64,000 nt of DNA, taken from NCBI RefSeq assembly GCF_900635955.1, contig NZ_LR134201.1, positions 2,666,001 through 2,730,000 of the forward strand. The letters are read 5' to 3'. A program made the position numbers and the translations under genes. The stretch is from Cedecea lapagei. Lineage in GTDB: Bacteria > Pseudomonadota > Gammaproteobacteria > Enterobacterales > Enterobacteriaceae. Numbering within the stretch: position 1 is the first letter of the stretch; each line of letters starts with the position of its first letter. Under the pieces are notes generated by a model that was not told where the DNA came from, did no database searches, and saw only the letters and a list, made by a program, of their open reading frames with translations. Positions 53,822-62,771 of the stretch are shown in pieces.

Positions 53822-55103
53822 GTGCGTAAGGTCATCTTCGCCCTGCTGCTCGCCGGGTATCTCCCATGCCACCTTTGCCGCTGCGATGCCTGCTGAAATG
53901 AACCTTTCAAGCGTGAAAGCCAAAAATGGCGTGGTGATAGACACCCGCCCGAGCGCGTTTTATAACGGCTGGCCACAAACCTTAAACGCTGCTGGCGGCC
54001 ATGAACCTGCCGCGCTGAACCTTTCTGCTTCGTGGCTGACGCTGATGGACGATGAGCAGCTGGCAGAGTGGACGAAACAGCATCAATTAAACCCAGCCGG
54101 GCTGATTGCACTCTACGGCGACAGCGCTCAGTCCGTTAAATCTCGTTTAGAAAAGCTGGGGTTTACCCAGATTTCAATGCTGACGGACGGGCTGCAGGAT
54201 CCCGCCCGGCTGCAGAAACTGGCCCATTTTGAGCAACTGGTTTACCCGCAGTGGATCCACGACTTACAGAATAAAAAACCGGTCATGGCCGCCCCCGCAG
54301 GAGACTGGAGGGTGATTGAGGCTGGCTGCGGAGCACCAAAAAAGTATCTTCTTAGCCATATTCCCGGCGCGGGCTACATCAACACCGAAGAAGTGGAAAA
54401 CGAACCGCTGTGGAATAAAGTGTCGGACGACAAACTAAAAGCCAAGCTGGCGAAGCACGGCATCCGGCACGATACCACGGTGATTTTATATGGTCGTGAC
54501 GTCTATGCTGCGGCACGCGTGGCGGCGATTATGCTCTATGCCGGCGTGAAGGATGTTCGCCTGCTGGACGGTGGCTGGGCAACGTGGAGCGCGGCGGATC
54601 TTCCGGTGGAGCATAGCCTGCCGCCACAGCCCGCTACGGCTGACGATTTTGGCGCGCCAATCCCCGGTCAGCCGCAGCTGATGCTGAACATGGAGCAGGC
54701 TCGCGCGCTGCTGCACCGCAAAGATGCCTCGCTGGTCAGCATTCGCTCCTGGCCAGAATTTATCGGCACCACCAGCGGCTACGGCTACATTAAGCCAAAA
54801 GGCGAGATTGCGGGCGCCCGCTGGGGCCACGCCGGGTCTGACGCCAGGCATATGGAAAACTTCCACAACCCGGACGGCACTATGCTCAGCGGGGACGATA
54901 TCACCGCGATGTGGAAAGCCTGGAATATCACCCCCGACCAGCACGTTGCTTTCTACTGCGGCACGGGCTGGCGAGCTTCCGAAGCGCTGATGTATGCCCG
55001 GGCGATGGGCTGGAAGCGCGTGGGCCTGTATGACGGCGGCTGGTATGAATGGAGCGCGGATCCGAAGAACCCTGTGGTTAGCGGCGAACGCAGGCCAAAC
55101 TGA
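53822..55103 (+). pseudogene. ynjE: YnjE, periplasmic thiosulfate sulfurtransferase, frameshifted in the signal peptide
   Basis: Three-rhodanese-domain protein with the active-site loop FYCGTGWRASEA. The mature part is open from about 53886 and follows E. coli YnjE closely (NGVVIDTRPSAFYNGWPQTL). The signal peptide lies one frame away: a GTG at 53822 with AGGA upstream, or ATG 53795, reads VRKVIFALLLAGYL and then breaks at CCC (53863-53865). Removing one C joins it to HATFAAAMPAEMNL, a normal signal peptide end. As written, only internal ATGs at 53886 or 53895 could start a cytoplasmic form. Error or true inactivation of export cannot be told apart. Confidence 0.82.
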
Positions 55104-55246
55104 TTCTGACTTGAGGGCCACGCCAGTGGCAGCGCTTTGAGGGGAGCAATCCAGGATCGCGTTTCATTTCCATTGTTCAATGACTCTTCTGATCGCCCAT
55201 GATGGCGGGTATGATGCCACGCCTGCCCCACGGAGAATGGACACCG

Positions 55247-55657
55247 ATGCGAAAAAACCTTGATGTTGTCGCGGCTATTATTGAGCGTGAAGGAAAAATT
55301 TTGCTGGCCTGCCGCCCGGAAGAGGGCGATCAGCCCGGCCTGTGGGAGTTCCCCGGTGGGAAAGTGGAAGCGGGAGAAACCCAGCCGGAGGCGCTGGCGC
55401 GAGAATTACGGGAAGAGCTGGGAATTGCTGCGCAGATCGGCAGCTATGTTGCCAGCCATCAGCGCGAGGTCTCCGGCAGAGTGATCCACCTCCACGCCTG
55501 GCACGTCGCAACATTTAGCGGCGAACTGACGGCACATTGCCACAGCGAGCTGGTATGGTGCGAGCCGCCGGAAGCGTTTGGCTATGCCCTCGCCCCGGCG
55601 GATGTCCCGCTGCTGGAAGCCTTTATGGCTTCACACGGCGCCAGACCAGCGGATTAG
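55247..55657 (+). CDS. nudG: NudG, Nudix pyrimidine nucleotide pyrophosphatase
   Basis: 136 residues starting MRKNLDVVAAIIEREGK at 55247 after CGGAGAATGG. The Nudix box begins GGKVEAGETQPEALAREL and continues to REELGI, all metal residues present. E. coli NudG (CTP pyrophosphohydrolase) hydrolyses 5-hydroxy-CTP, 8-oxo-dGTP-like and 5-methyl-dCTP substrates. The tail APADVPLLEAFMASHGARPAD is the E. coli one. It is convergent with ynjH, overlapping its 3' end by 35 bases. Confidence 0.94.
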   Translation: MRKNLDVVAAIIEREGKILLACRPEEGDQPGLWEFPGGKVEAGETQPEALARELREELGIAAQIGSYVASHQREVSGRVIHLHAWHVATFSGELTAHCHSELVWCEPPEAFGYALAPADVPLLEAFMASHGARPAD

Positions 55658-55910
55658 TCCCTAAGACTTTGTCATCGCGCTGGCACTGCAGCAGGATCCC
55701 TTCGCTTTTTACCACTGCCCCTTCGGAGTAGTTTTTGTTTTCATAAATACAGCACTGGTTGCAGGGCGGCGTCTGCTGCTGGTTGCCGCTGGTAAACACT
55801 TCCGGCGGCACCACCACGTCAACGTCAGGCTGACGGTGCTGCACCGCCATCGCTGGCAGACTCATCATTAGTACCGCGGCGGCGGCGAGCAGGCTTTTTA
55901 CTGGCATCAT
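55623..55910 (-). CDS. ynjH: YnjH, DUF1496 secreted protein
   Basis: About 95 residues. Signal peptide MMPVKSLLAAAAVLMMSLPA through AMA; the mature domain has PCNQCCIYENKNYSEGAVVK and GILLQCQRDDKVLGTNPLVW, which match E. coli YnjH. Conserved cysteines suggest disulfides. Function unknown. The ATG at 55910 is placed by GAGGGAAGTG. The first 86 bases overlap the topB end in another frame, and the 3' end overlaps nudG. Confidence 0.85.
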   Translation of the reverse strand: MMPVKSLLAAAAVLMMSLPAMAVQHRQPDVDVVVPPEVFTSGNQQQTPPCNQCCIYENKNYSEGAVVKSEGILLQCQRDDKVLGTNPLVWRRVKP

Positions 55911-57819
55911 CACTTCCCTCTTTTTTGGCCCAACGTTTCGCTTTTTTTCCGTCATCCTGGGCTTTGATGCCCTTAAATACGTGGCGCACCGGCGTGGTTC
56001 GCGCCTGATGAATCAGATCATAAAGCGTTTGCACCAGCGGCTGCATAAAGTCCTGATAGCGGCACTGCTTTTCGCTGATTTGCGTCAGCGTCGACTCCCA
56101 GTGCGCGGTCATATCCGGCCTCGCGGCCAGCTCCGGCAGCGAATGGATCAGCGCCCGCCCGGCGTCCGTCGAATGAATATAGCGCCCTTTCTTGACCAGG
56201 AAGGCGCGTTTGAATAAGAGTTCAATGATCCCGGCACGCGTCGCTTCGGTGCCTAACCCGTCCGTAGCGCGCAGGATCTTTTTCAGATCTTTATCCTGCA
56301 CAAAGCGCGCAATCCCGGTCATCGCCGACAGCAGCGTCGCATCCGTAAAATGGCGCGGCGGCTGCGTTTGCCGCTCTACCACTTCACCATGTTCACAAAG
56401 CAGTTCGTCACCCTTCGCCACCACCGGCAGCGGCGTGCCGTCGTTTTCTTCATCGCGCTCTTTGCTGCCAAGCAGCGTCCGCCAGCCCGCTTCCGCAAGG
56501 AAACGCGCTTTGGCGATAAACTTGCCGCCGGCGATATCAAGATCGATAGTGCATTTGCGGAATACCGCATCGGCGCAGAACTGCATTAAGTATTGACGGG
56601 CGATCAGGCCATAAACTTTAGCCTCATTTTCACTTAATGAGATTGAAGCGCTGCGCGCGGTAGGAATAATGGCGTGGTGAGCGTCGACTTTTTTATCATC
56701 CCAGCAGCGATTACGCAGGTCGGCATCCACCGCGGGCTGCGGCAGTAAATCTGGCTGATGTACGGCAATGGCGTTCATCACCGCGTGGCGGCCGGCAAAA
56801 TGCTCTTCAGGCAAATAGCGGCAGTCGGAGCGCGGATAGGTGATCAGCTTGTGGGTCTCGTAAAGCTTCTGGCAGATATCCAGCACGTTCTGGGCGCTCA
56901 GCCCAAAGCGTTTTGCCGCTTCAATTTGCAGGCTCGACAGCGAAAACGGCAGCGGTGCGATTTCCGATTCCCGTTTATCGTTATAGGCGGTCACCAGCGC
57001 AGGATGGCCGTTGATACGGGCAACCACGTGCTCCGCCAGCTTGCGGTTCAGCAGACGGCCCTCTTCATCCTGATGTGGCTCGCAGGATTCGCTCGGCTGC
57101 CATACCGCCACAAAGCGCTCGTCGGCAGGCGTCACGATATGGGCTTTTACTTCGAAATAGTCTTTGGCGACGAAGTTTTCGATCTCTTCATCACGGCGCA
57201 CCACCAGCCCGAGCACCGGCGTTTGCACCCGACCAACGGAGAGCACGCCCTGGTAGCCCGCATTGCGCCCGAGAATGGTATAGGCTCGGGTCATATTAAT
57301 CCCGTACAGCCAGTCGGCGCGGGCGCGGGCCAAGGCTGAAACACAAAGCGGAATAAATTCGCTGTTAGCACGGAGGCGGGAAATCGCCCGCTCTACCGCC
57401 TGTGGATTAAGGTCGTTTATCAGACAGCGCTGCACCTGCTGGCGCTTTTCCGGTGCCAGCTGGAGGTAGTCCAGCACCTCGTCCACCAGCAGCTGCCCCT
57501 CGCGATCCGGGTCACCGGCGTGAACCACTTCAGTGGCCTGAGCGAGCAGTTTTTTAATCGCATTTAGCTGTTTGGTCACCGATGGGCGCGGCTGTAGCTG
57601 CCATTTTTCCGGCACGATAGGCAAATCCGCCAGGTTCCAGCGAGCATAGCGCCCGTCGTAGGCGTCCGGCTGCGCCTGCTCCAGCAGGTGGCCGATGCAC
57701 CAGGTGACCACCTGGCCGTTGCCGCATTCGATGAACCCGTCGCCGCGGCGATGGGGTTTAGGCAGCACGTCGGCTATCGCTCGTGCAAGGCTAGGTTTTT
57801 CCGCAATAAACAGCCGCAT
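55825..57819 (-). CDS. topB: DNA topoisomerase III
   Basis: 664 residues, type IA. The Toprim domain holds MRLFIAEKPSLARAIADVLP and HAGDPDREGQLLVDEVLDYL; the catalytic tyrosine is in ITYPRSDCRYLPEEHFAGRH (about 328). The C-terminal tail is basic and low complexity (KKAKRWAKKEGSDDASKKPA) and about 11 residues longer than in E. coli. It decatenates DNA and resolves late replication intermediates. Start 57819 matches E. coli; four bases separate it from the selD stop. Confidence 0.97.
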   Translation of the reverse strand: MRLFIAEKPSLARAIADVLPKPHRRGDGFIECGNGQVVTWCIGHLLEQAQPDAYDGRYARWNLADLPIVPEKWQLQPRPSVTKQLNAIKKLLAQATEVVHAGDPDREGQLLVDEVLDYLQLAPEKRQQVQRCLINDLNPQAVERAISRLRANSEFIPLCVSALARARADWLYGINMTRAYTILGRNAGYQGVLSVGRVQTPVLGLVVRRDEEIENFVAKDYFEVKAHIVTPADERFVAVWQPSESCEPHQDEEGRLLNRKLAEHVVARINGHPALVTAYNDKRESEIAPLPFSLSSLQIEAAKRFGLSAQNVLDICQKLYETHKLITYPRSDCRYLPEEHFAGRHAVMNAIAVHQPDLLPQPAVDADLRNRCWDDKKVDAHHAIIPTARSASISLSENEAKVYGLIARQYLMQFCADAVFRKCTIDLDIAGGKFIAKARFLAEAGWRTLLGSKERDEENDGTPLPVVAKGDELLCEHGEVVERQTQPPRHFTDATLLSAMTGIARFVQDKDLKKILRATDGLGTEATRAGIIELLFKRAFLVKKGRYIHSTDAGRALIHSLPELAARPDMTAHWESTLTQISEKQCRYQDFMQPLVQTLYDLIHQARTTPVRHVFKGIKAQDDGKKAKRWAKKEGSDDASKKPARRRRGTNDESASDGGAAPSA

Positions 57820-57823
57820 CGAA

Positions 57824-58864
57824 TTAACGGATCTCAATCATCGGGCGACCAGCACGGGCGTCTCTGAGCGCCCCGATCGGGCTGAGAGAGATACCGTTAC
57901 GCTTTGCGGCGGCAAAAACGTCGGCTTCAGCATCGGCACGTACCGCCAGCAGCAGGCCGCCGGAGGTTTGCGGATCGCACAGCAGGTTACGCCACGCCTC
58001 AGGCATCTCGCCGATTAGCTGGCCGTAGCTTGCAAAGTTGCGGGAAGTGCCGCCCGGCACGCAGCCCTGCTCGATGTAGCTTTCCACGCCGGGCAGTTTT
58101 GGCACACATTCGTACCACACCTCCGCCTGAACGCCTGCGCCTTCACACATCTCGCTCAGGTGGCCAAGCAGGCCAAAGCCCGTGACATCGGTCATGGCCG
58201 TAACGCCGGCAATATCAGCAAACTCAGCGCCGACCTTATTCAGCTGGCACATGATTTCTGCCGCCAGACCTTCGTGCTCCGGCTTCAACAGGGATTTTTT
58301 CTCGGCGGTGGTCAGCACGCCAATGCCCAGCGGTTTGGTGAGGAATAGCTTACAGCCGGCTTCGGCAGAGCTGTTTTTCTTCACGCGTTCGGTAGGCACA
58401 ACGCCGGTCACGGCAAGGCCAAAAATAGGTTCAGGGGCATCAATGGAGTGGCCACCGGCCAGGGAAATCCCGGCTTGCTGGCAGACAAAACGCCCCCCTT
58501 CGATCACTTCACGGGCGATTTCCGGCGCCAGGGTGTTGATTGGCCAGCCCAGGATGGCGATGGCCATGATCGGCTTACCGCCCATAGCATAAATATCGCT
58601 GATGGCGTTGGTTGCCGCGATGCGGCCAAAGTCGAAAGGATCGTCAACAATCGGCATAAAGAAGTCGGTGGTGCTGATAATACCGGTGCCGTTGCCCAGG
58701 TCATAAACCGCCGCATCATCGCGGGTTTCGTTCCCCACCAGTAGATTTGGATCGACAAACTTCGCCTGCTCGCTGTGCAAGATGGTTTCTAAAACCTTCG
58801 GGGAAATTTTGCAGCCGCATCCTGCTCCGTGGCTGTACTGGGTCAAACGAACGGTTTGCTTCAT
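57824..58864 (-). CDS. selD: Selenide, water dikinase
   Basis: 346 residues from MKQTVRLTQYSHGAGCGCKI at 58864, six bases after AAAGGAG; an ATG two codons upstream is too close to the ribosome site. The catalytic Cys (GAGCGCK, about residue 16) and lysine are present as in E. coli, where this position is Cys, not Sec. ISTTDFFMPIVDDPFDFGRI and GGHSIDAPEPIFGLAVTG are ATP- and metal-binding segments. It makes selenophosphate for selenocysteine and selenouridine synthesis. Confidence 0.97.
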   Translation of the reverse strand: MKQTVRLTQYSHGAGCGCKISPKVLETILHSEQAKFVDPNLLVGNETRDDAAVYDLGNGTGIISTTDFFMPIVDDPFDFGRIAATNAISDIYAMGGKPIMAIAILGWPINTLAPEIAREVIEGGRFVCQQAGISLAGGHSIDAPEPIFGLAVTGVVPTERVKKNSSAEAGCKLFLTKPLGIGVLTTAEKKSLLKPEHEGLAAEIMCQLNKVGAEFADIAGVTAMTDVTGFGLLGHLSEMCEGAGVQAEVWYECVPKLPGVESYIEQGCVPGGTSRNFASYGQLIGEMPEAWRNLLCDPQTSGGLLLAVRADAEADVFAAAKRNGISLSPIGALRDARAGRPMIEIR

Positions 58865-59094
58865 GGACATCTCCTTTCTTTGCCAAATTCTGTACCCAAT
58901 ATGGTAGCGCTCAAACGCCTCCGTAGTAAGTCTGACTGTCTTAAATCGCGTGTCGTTGCTCACTATGCAGGCAAAGCGGCAGTTTTGTGGAGCCAGGCCG
59001 CATTTTGCCCATCCGCTCTTTTACTCAAATATGACGGAAATGTTACAAAGAACAGGCAACTAACTGGATCCCTCCACGCAAGTAAGGAATAACA

Positions 59095-59844
59095 ATGAAA
59101 AAACGCGTAATTGCCCTCTGCATCGCCGGCCTGTTCTCCTCCGCAGCCTTTGCCCTTGCCCCGCCTGGAAATGATGCCACGACCAAACCTGACCTCTATT
59201 ATCTGACCAACGCTCAGGCCATTGACAGTCTGGCGCTGCTGCCGCCGCCGCCGGAAATCGGCAGCATTGCATTTTTGAACGATCAGGCGATGTATGAGAA
59301 AGGCCGCCTGCTGCGTTCGACCGAGCGCGGCAAGCTGGCGGAAGAGGATGCCAACCTCAGCGGCGGCGGCGTGGCTAACGCCTTCTCCGGCGCGTTTGGG
59401 TCGCCGATCACCGAAAAAGATTCGCCTGAGCTGCATAAGCTGCTGACCAACATGATTGAGGATGCAGGTGACCTTGCTACCCGCGGCGCGAAAGAGAAGT
59501 ACATGCGCATTCGCCCGTTTGCCTTCTACGGCGTGCCGACCTGCAACACCAAAGAACAGGACAAGCTGTCGAAAAATGGCTCTTATCCATCGGGGCATAC
59601 CTCTATTGGCTGGGCCACCGCGCTGGTGCTGGCTGAAATCAATCCGCAGCGCCAGAACGAAATACTCAAGCGTGGGTTCGAGCTTGGCCAAAGCCGGGTG
59701 ATTTGCGGCTACCACTGGCAAAGTGACATTGATGCCGCGCGCGTTGTAGGCTCAGCCGTCGTCGCAACGCTGCATACCAACGCCGCCTTCCAGCAGCAGC
59801 TGCAGAAAGCCAAAGAAGAATTTGCGAAACAGCAGAAGAAGTAG
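59095..59844 (+). CDS. Class A nonspecific acid phosphatase (PhoN/PhoC-type)
   Basis: 249 residues. Signal peptide MKKRVIALCIAGLFSSAAFA. The three-part class A phosphatase signature is complete: KYMRIRPFAFYG (KX6RP region, about 140), GSYPSGHTSIGW (about 163) and GQSRVICGYHWQSDIDAARV (about 200-218, with the nucleophilic histidine). It should hydrolyse diverse phosphomonoesters in the periplasm. E. coli K-12 has no gene here, so it is an insertion between selD and ydjA. The name phoC or phoN cannot be fixed from sequence alone. Confidence 0.92.
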   Translation: MKKRVIALCIAGLFSSAAFALAPPGNDATTKPDLYYLTNAQAIDSLALLPPPPEIGSIAFLNDQAMYEKGRLLRSTERGKLAEEDANLSGGGVANAFSGAFGSPITEKDSPELHKLLTNMIEDAGDLATRGAKEKYMRIRPFAFYGVPTCNTKEQDKLSKNGSYPSGHTSIGWATALVLAEINPQRQNEILKRGFELGQSRVICGYHWQSDIDAARVVGSAVVATLHTNAAFQQQLQKAKEEFAKQQKK

Positions 59845-59891
59845 GGAATGAAGTCCCTGCCGGCAAACGCTCCGGCAGGGCAAATGCGCTA

Positions 59892-60443
59892 TCAGAAGTG
59901 AGAAACGAACGCAGACGTATCCGGCGGGAGGATGGTGGTGGAAGCCTTAAGCTGCGGCGTCCCGAGGTAAAGGAAACCCACCACTTTATCCTGCTCACGG
60001 CCGCCCAGCCCTTCACGCACCATCTCATTTTCGGTCCACGCGCCGCTGCGCCAGATACCGTTAAAGCCCTGAGCCACCGCCGCCATCTGCATCGCCATCA
60101 CCGCACAGCCCGCAGAGACAACCTGCTCCCACACCGGCACTTTATGGTTAGCATCGCAATGCGCGACCACGGCAATGATCTGCGGCGCGCGGAACGGTGA
60201 GGTGCGCGCTTTTTCTACGCTCTTTTCATCCATACCGGCGGCAATTGCCGCTTTTTCCAGCAGCTGAGCAAAGCGCTCGCGACCTTCCCCTTCGATAATA
60301 ATAAAGCGCCAAGGCTGGAGCGTACCGTGATCCGGGGCGCGCATACCGGCGCGCAGGATATTCTCCAGCACTTCCCCTGCCGGAGCTGGCTCGGCCAGGC
60401 GGGACGCGCTACGGCGGTTGATCAGGAGTTCAAGTGCATCCAT
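59892..60443 (-). CDS. ydjA: YdjA, FMN-dependent nitroreductase-family protein
   Basis: 183 residues, the E. coli length. The nitroreductase fold is recognised by the N-terminal FMN-contact motif NRRSASRLAEPAPAGEVLENI (arginines binding FMN phosphate) and APDHGTLQPWRFIIIEGEGR; VGFLYLGTPQ near the end contacts the flavin. The family is a minimal nitroreductase without a large active-site helix; the physiological substrate is unknown. It is divergent from sppA. Confidence 0.95.
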   Translation of the reverse strand: MDALELLINRRSASRLAEPAPAGEVLENILRAGMRAPDHGTLQPWRFIIIEGEGRERFAQLLEKAAIAAGMDEKSVEKARTSPFRAPQIIAVVAHCDANHKVPVWEQVVSAGCAVMAMQMAAVAQGFNGIWRSGAWTENEMVREGLGGREQDKVVGFLYLGTPQLKASTTILPPDTSAFVSHF

Positions 60444-60676
60444 TTAAAAGCCTCTTACTGACAGAAAAGAACTGGCAAAGCGCGAAGCGGGTCGCCAGTC
60501 TGTTAAATGATATTCATTCACAAAATTAACACAGCCGTAGTTTTTGTTACAGCCTCGCCCCGATTTCCTGCTGACATTTCCTCGCCCTCTCTTTAGGATA
60601 GCCCTTACTTTCGCCGCTTTAGCCAGCTTCATTGCGGCGTGCGGGTAATACCCCTTTTGAAGGTTATGGAGAAAAC

Positions 60677-62527
60677 ATGCGCACCATTGGGCGATTTATT
60701 AGCGGCTTTTTTAAGTGGACCTGGCGTCTGCTTAACTTTATTCGGGAGTTTATTCTCAACCTGTTCCTGATTCTGCTGATCCTGGTCGGGGTCGGTATCT
60801 GGATGCAGGTGAAAAGTACGCCAGCGGAGCCTGCGCGCGGTGCGCTGCTGTTGGACATCACCGGCGTGGTGGTCGACAAGCCGTCGGTCAGCAATAAGCT
60901 GGGGGTGATTGGTCGTCAGCTGGTTGGCGCCAGCTCTGACCGCCTGCAGGAAAACTCGCTGTTTGATATCGTCGACGCAATTCGTCAGGCGAAAGAGGAC
61001 CGCAACATCACCGGCATCGTGCTGGATCTGAAAGATTTCGCTGGCGGCGATCAGCCTTCCATGCAGTACATCGGTAAGGCGCTGCGCGAGTTCCGCGACG
61101 GCGGCAAGCCGGTTTATGCGATAGGCGACAGCTACAACCAGAGCCAGTACTACCTGGCAAGCTTTGCCAATAAGATCTGGCTCTCACCGCAGGGAATGGT
61201 CGACCTGCACGGTTTCGCGACCAACGCGCTGTATTACAAGACCCTGCTCGATAAGCTGAAAGTGTCTACCCACGTTTTCCGCGTCGGCACCTACAAGTCG
61301 GCGGTTGAGCCCTATATCCGCGACGATATGTCCCCAGCCGCGCGCGATGCGGACAGCCGCTGGATTGGCGAGCTGTGGCAGAACTACCTGAATACCATCG
61401 CGGCAAACCGCCAGATCACCGCTCAGCAGGCGTTCCCGGGCGCTCAGACGCTGCTGGACAACCTGCAAAAACTGGGTGGCGACACCGCGAAATACGCCCT
61501 CGACAACAAGCTGGTTGACGAGCTGGCGAGCAGCGCGGCCGTGGATAAGGCGCTGGTGAAACAGTTCGGCTGGAGCAAGGCGAACAAAGATTTCAGCTAC
61601 ACCAGCATCTACGACTACAACGTGAAAAAACCGTCTGAACAAGGCGATGCGATTGCGGTTATCTTCGCCAACGGCGCCATTATGGACGGCGAAGAAACCC
61701 CAGGACAGGTTGGCGGCGATACTACGGCCATGCAGATCCGCGAAGCGCGTCTGGATCCGAAAGTGAAAGCCATCGTCTTCCGCGTCAACAGCCCTGGCGG
61801 CAGCGTAACGGCTTCCGAAACGATCCGCGAAGAGCTGGTCGCGGCGCGTGATGCCGGTAAACCGGTCGTAGTGTCGATGGGCGGCATGGCGGCCTCTGGC
61901 GGCTACTGGATCTCCACGCCGGCTAACTACATCATCGCCAACCCAAGCACCCTGACCGGCTCGATTGGTATTTTCGGCGTCATTAACACCGTAGAAAACA
62001 CCCTCGATGCGATTGGCGTTCACACCGATGGCGTTTCAACTTCACCGCTGGCTGACGTCGCCGTGACCAAGAAGCTGCCGCCGGAAGTGCAGCAGATGAT
62101 GCAGCTCAGCATCGATAACGGCTACAAGCGCTTTATCGGCCTGGTGGCGGCTTCCCGTAAGAAAACGCCGGAGCAAATCGACCAGATTGCCCAGGGCCAC
62201 GTCTGGACCGGGGAAGATGCTAAGGCCAACGGCCTGGTGGACAGCCTGGGCGACTTTGACGATGCCGTGGCAAAAGCCGCCGAGCTGGCGAAGCTGAAGA
62301 GCTGGCACCTCGCGTTCTGGCAGGATGACGCCTCCTTCACCGACATGGTGTTTAATGCCATGACCGGCTCGGTGCGTGCCGCGCTGCCGCAGGCTATTCA
62401 GGCTTATCTGCCAGCCCCGCTGGCCGATGCCGCGCTGGCGGTTAAAGCCCAGAACGATAAGTTCGGCACGATGAACGATCCGCAGAACCGTTACGCCTTC
62501 TGCCTCACCTGCGGCGACGTGCGTTAA
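60677..62527 (+). CDS. sppA: Signal peptide peptidase A (protease IV)
   Basis: 616 residues. An N-terminal membrane anchor (residues about 22-46, FILNLFLILLILVGVGIWM) precedes two S49 protease repeats. The catalytic lysine is in RVGTYKSAVEPYIRDDM (about 207) and the serine in GGMAASGGYWISTPANY (about 407), the tandem arrangement of E. coli SppA (618 residues). It degrades cleaved signal peptides at the inner membrane. Start 60677 has TATGGAGAAAAC upstream; an earlier in-frame start is not conserved. Confidence 0.97.
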   Translation: MRTIGRFISGFFKWTWRLLNFIREFILNLFLILLILVGVGIWMQVKSTPAEPARGALLLDITGVVVDKPSVSNKLGVIGRQLVGASSDRLQENSLFDIVDAIRQAKEDRNITGIVLDLKDFAGGDQPSMQYIGKALREFRDGGKPVYAIGDSYNQSQYYLASFANKIWLSPQGMVDLHGFATNALYYKTLLDKLKVSTHVFRVGTYKSAVEPYIRDDMSPAARDADSRWIGELWQNYLNTIAANRQITAQQAFPGAQTLLDNLQKLGGDTAKYALDNKLVDELASSAAVDKALVKQFGWSKANKDFSYTSIYDYNVKKPSEQGDAIAVIFANGAIMDGEETPGQVGGDTTAMQIREARLDPKVKAIVFRVNSPGGSVTASETIREELVAARDAGKPVVVSMGGMAASGGYWISTPANYIIANPSTLTGSIGIFGVINTVENTLDAIGVHTDGVSTSPLADVAVTKKLPPEVQQMMQLSIDNGYKRFIGLVAASRKKTPEQIDQIAQGHVWTGEDAKANGLVDSLGDFDDAVAKAAELAKLKSWHLAFWQDDASFTDMVFNAMTGSVRAALPQAIQAYLPAPLADAALAVKAQNDKFGTMNDPQNRYAFCLTCGDVR

Positions 62528-62545
62528 TTTACTCTGATGAAGCAA

Positions 62546-62720
62546 AGCCCGGTTAAACCGGGCTGAGGCTGCTGACAAAGTTCATTGACCTTAAAAGGCC
62601 CGAACTTCGGTCTAATAAAAACAATGAATTGTGTTCTCTGGTTTACCCCAAACACCCGAAAACCACGCTTTTCGGGTGTTTGTCATCAATCTGAGCCCGG
62701 TTAAACCGGGCTTTTTTTTT
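62546..62720 (+). terminator. Duplicated hairpin and central stem between sppA and ansA
   Basis: The 19-mer AGCCCGGTTAAACCGGGCT occurs twice, at 62546-62564 (just after sppA) and 62694-62712, the second followed by nine T. Between them AAACACCCGAAAA and TTTTCGGGTGTTT (62650-62662 and 62669-62681) form a perfect 13-bp stem. The first copy probably ends sppA; the second ends some transcript from within the gap. A TTGACC at 62585-62590 may be a -35 element. Confidence 0.55.
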
Positions 62721-62771
62721 CCGCCATCCTCTCTATACTCTGCCGCAAATACAGCAAGCGTGAGCAAACCC

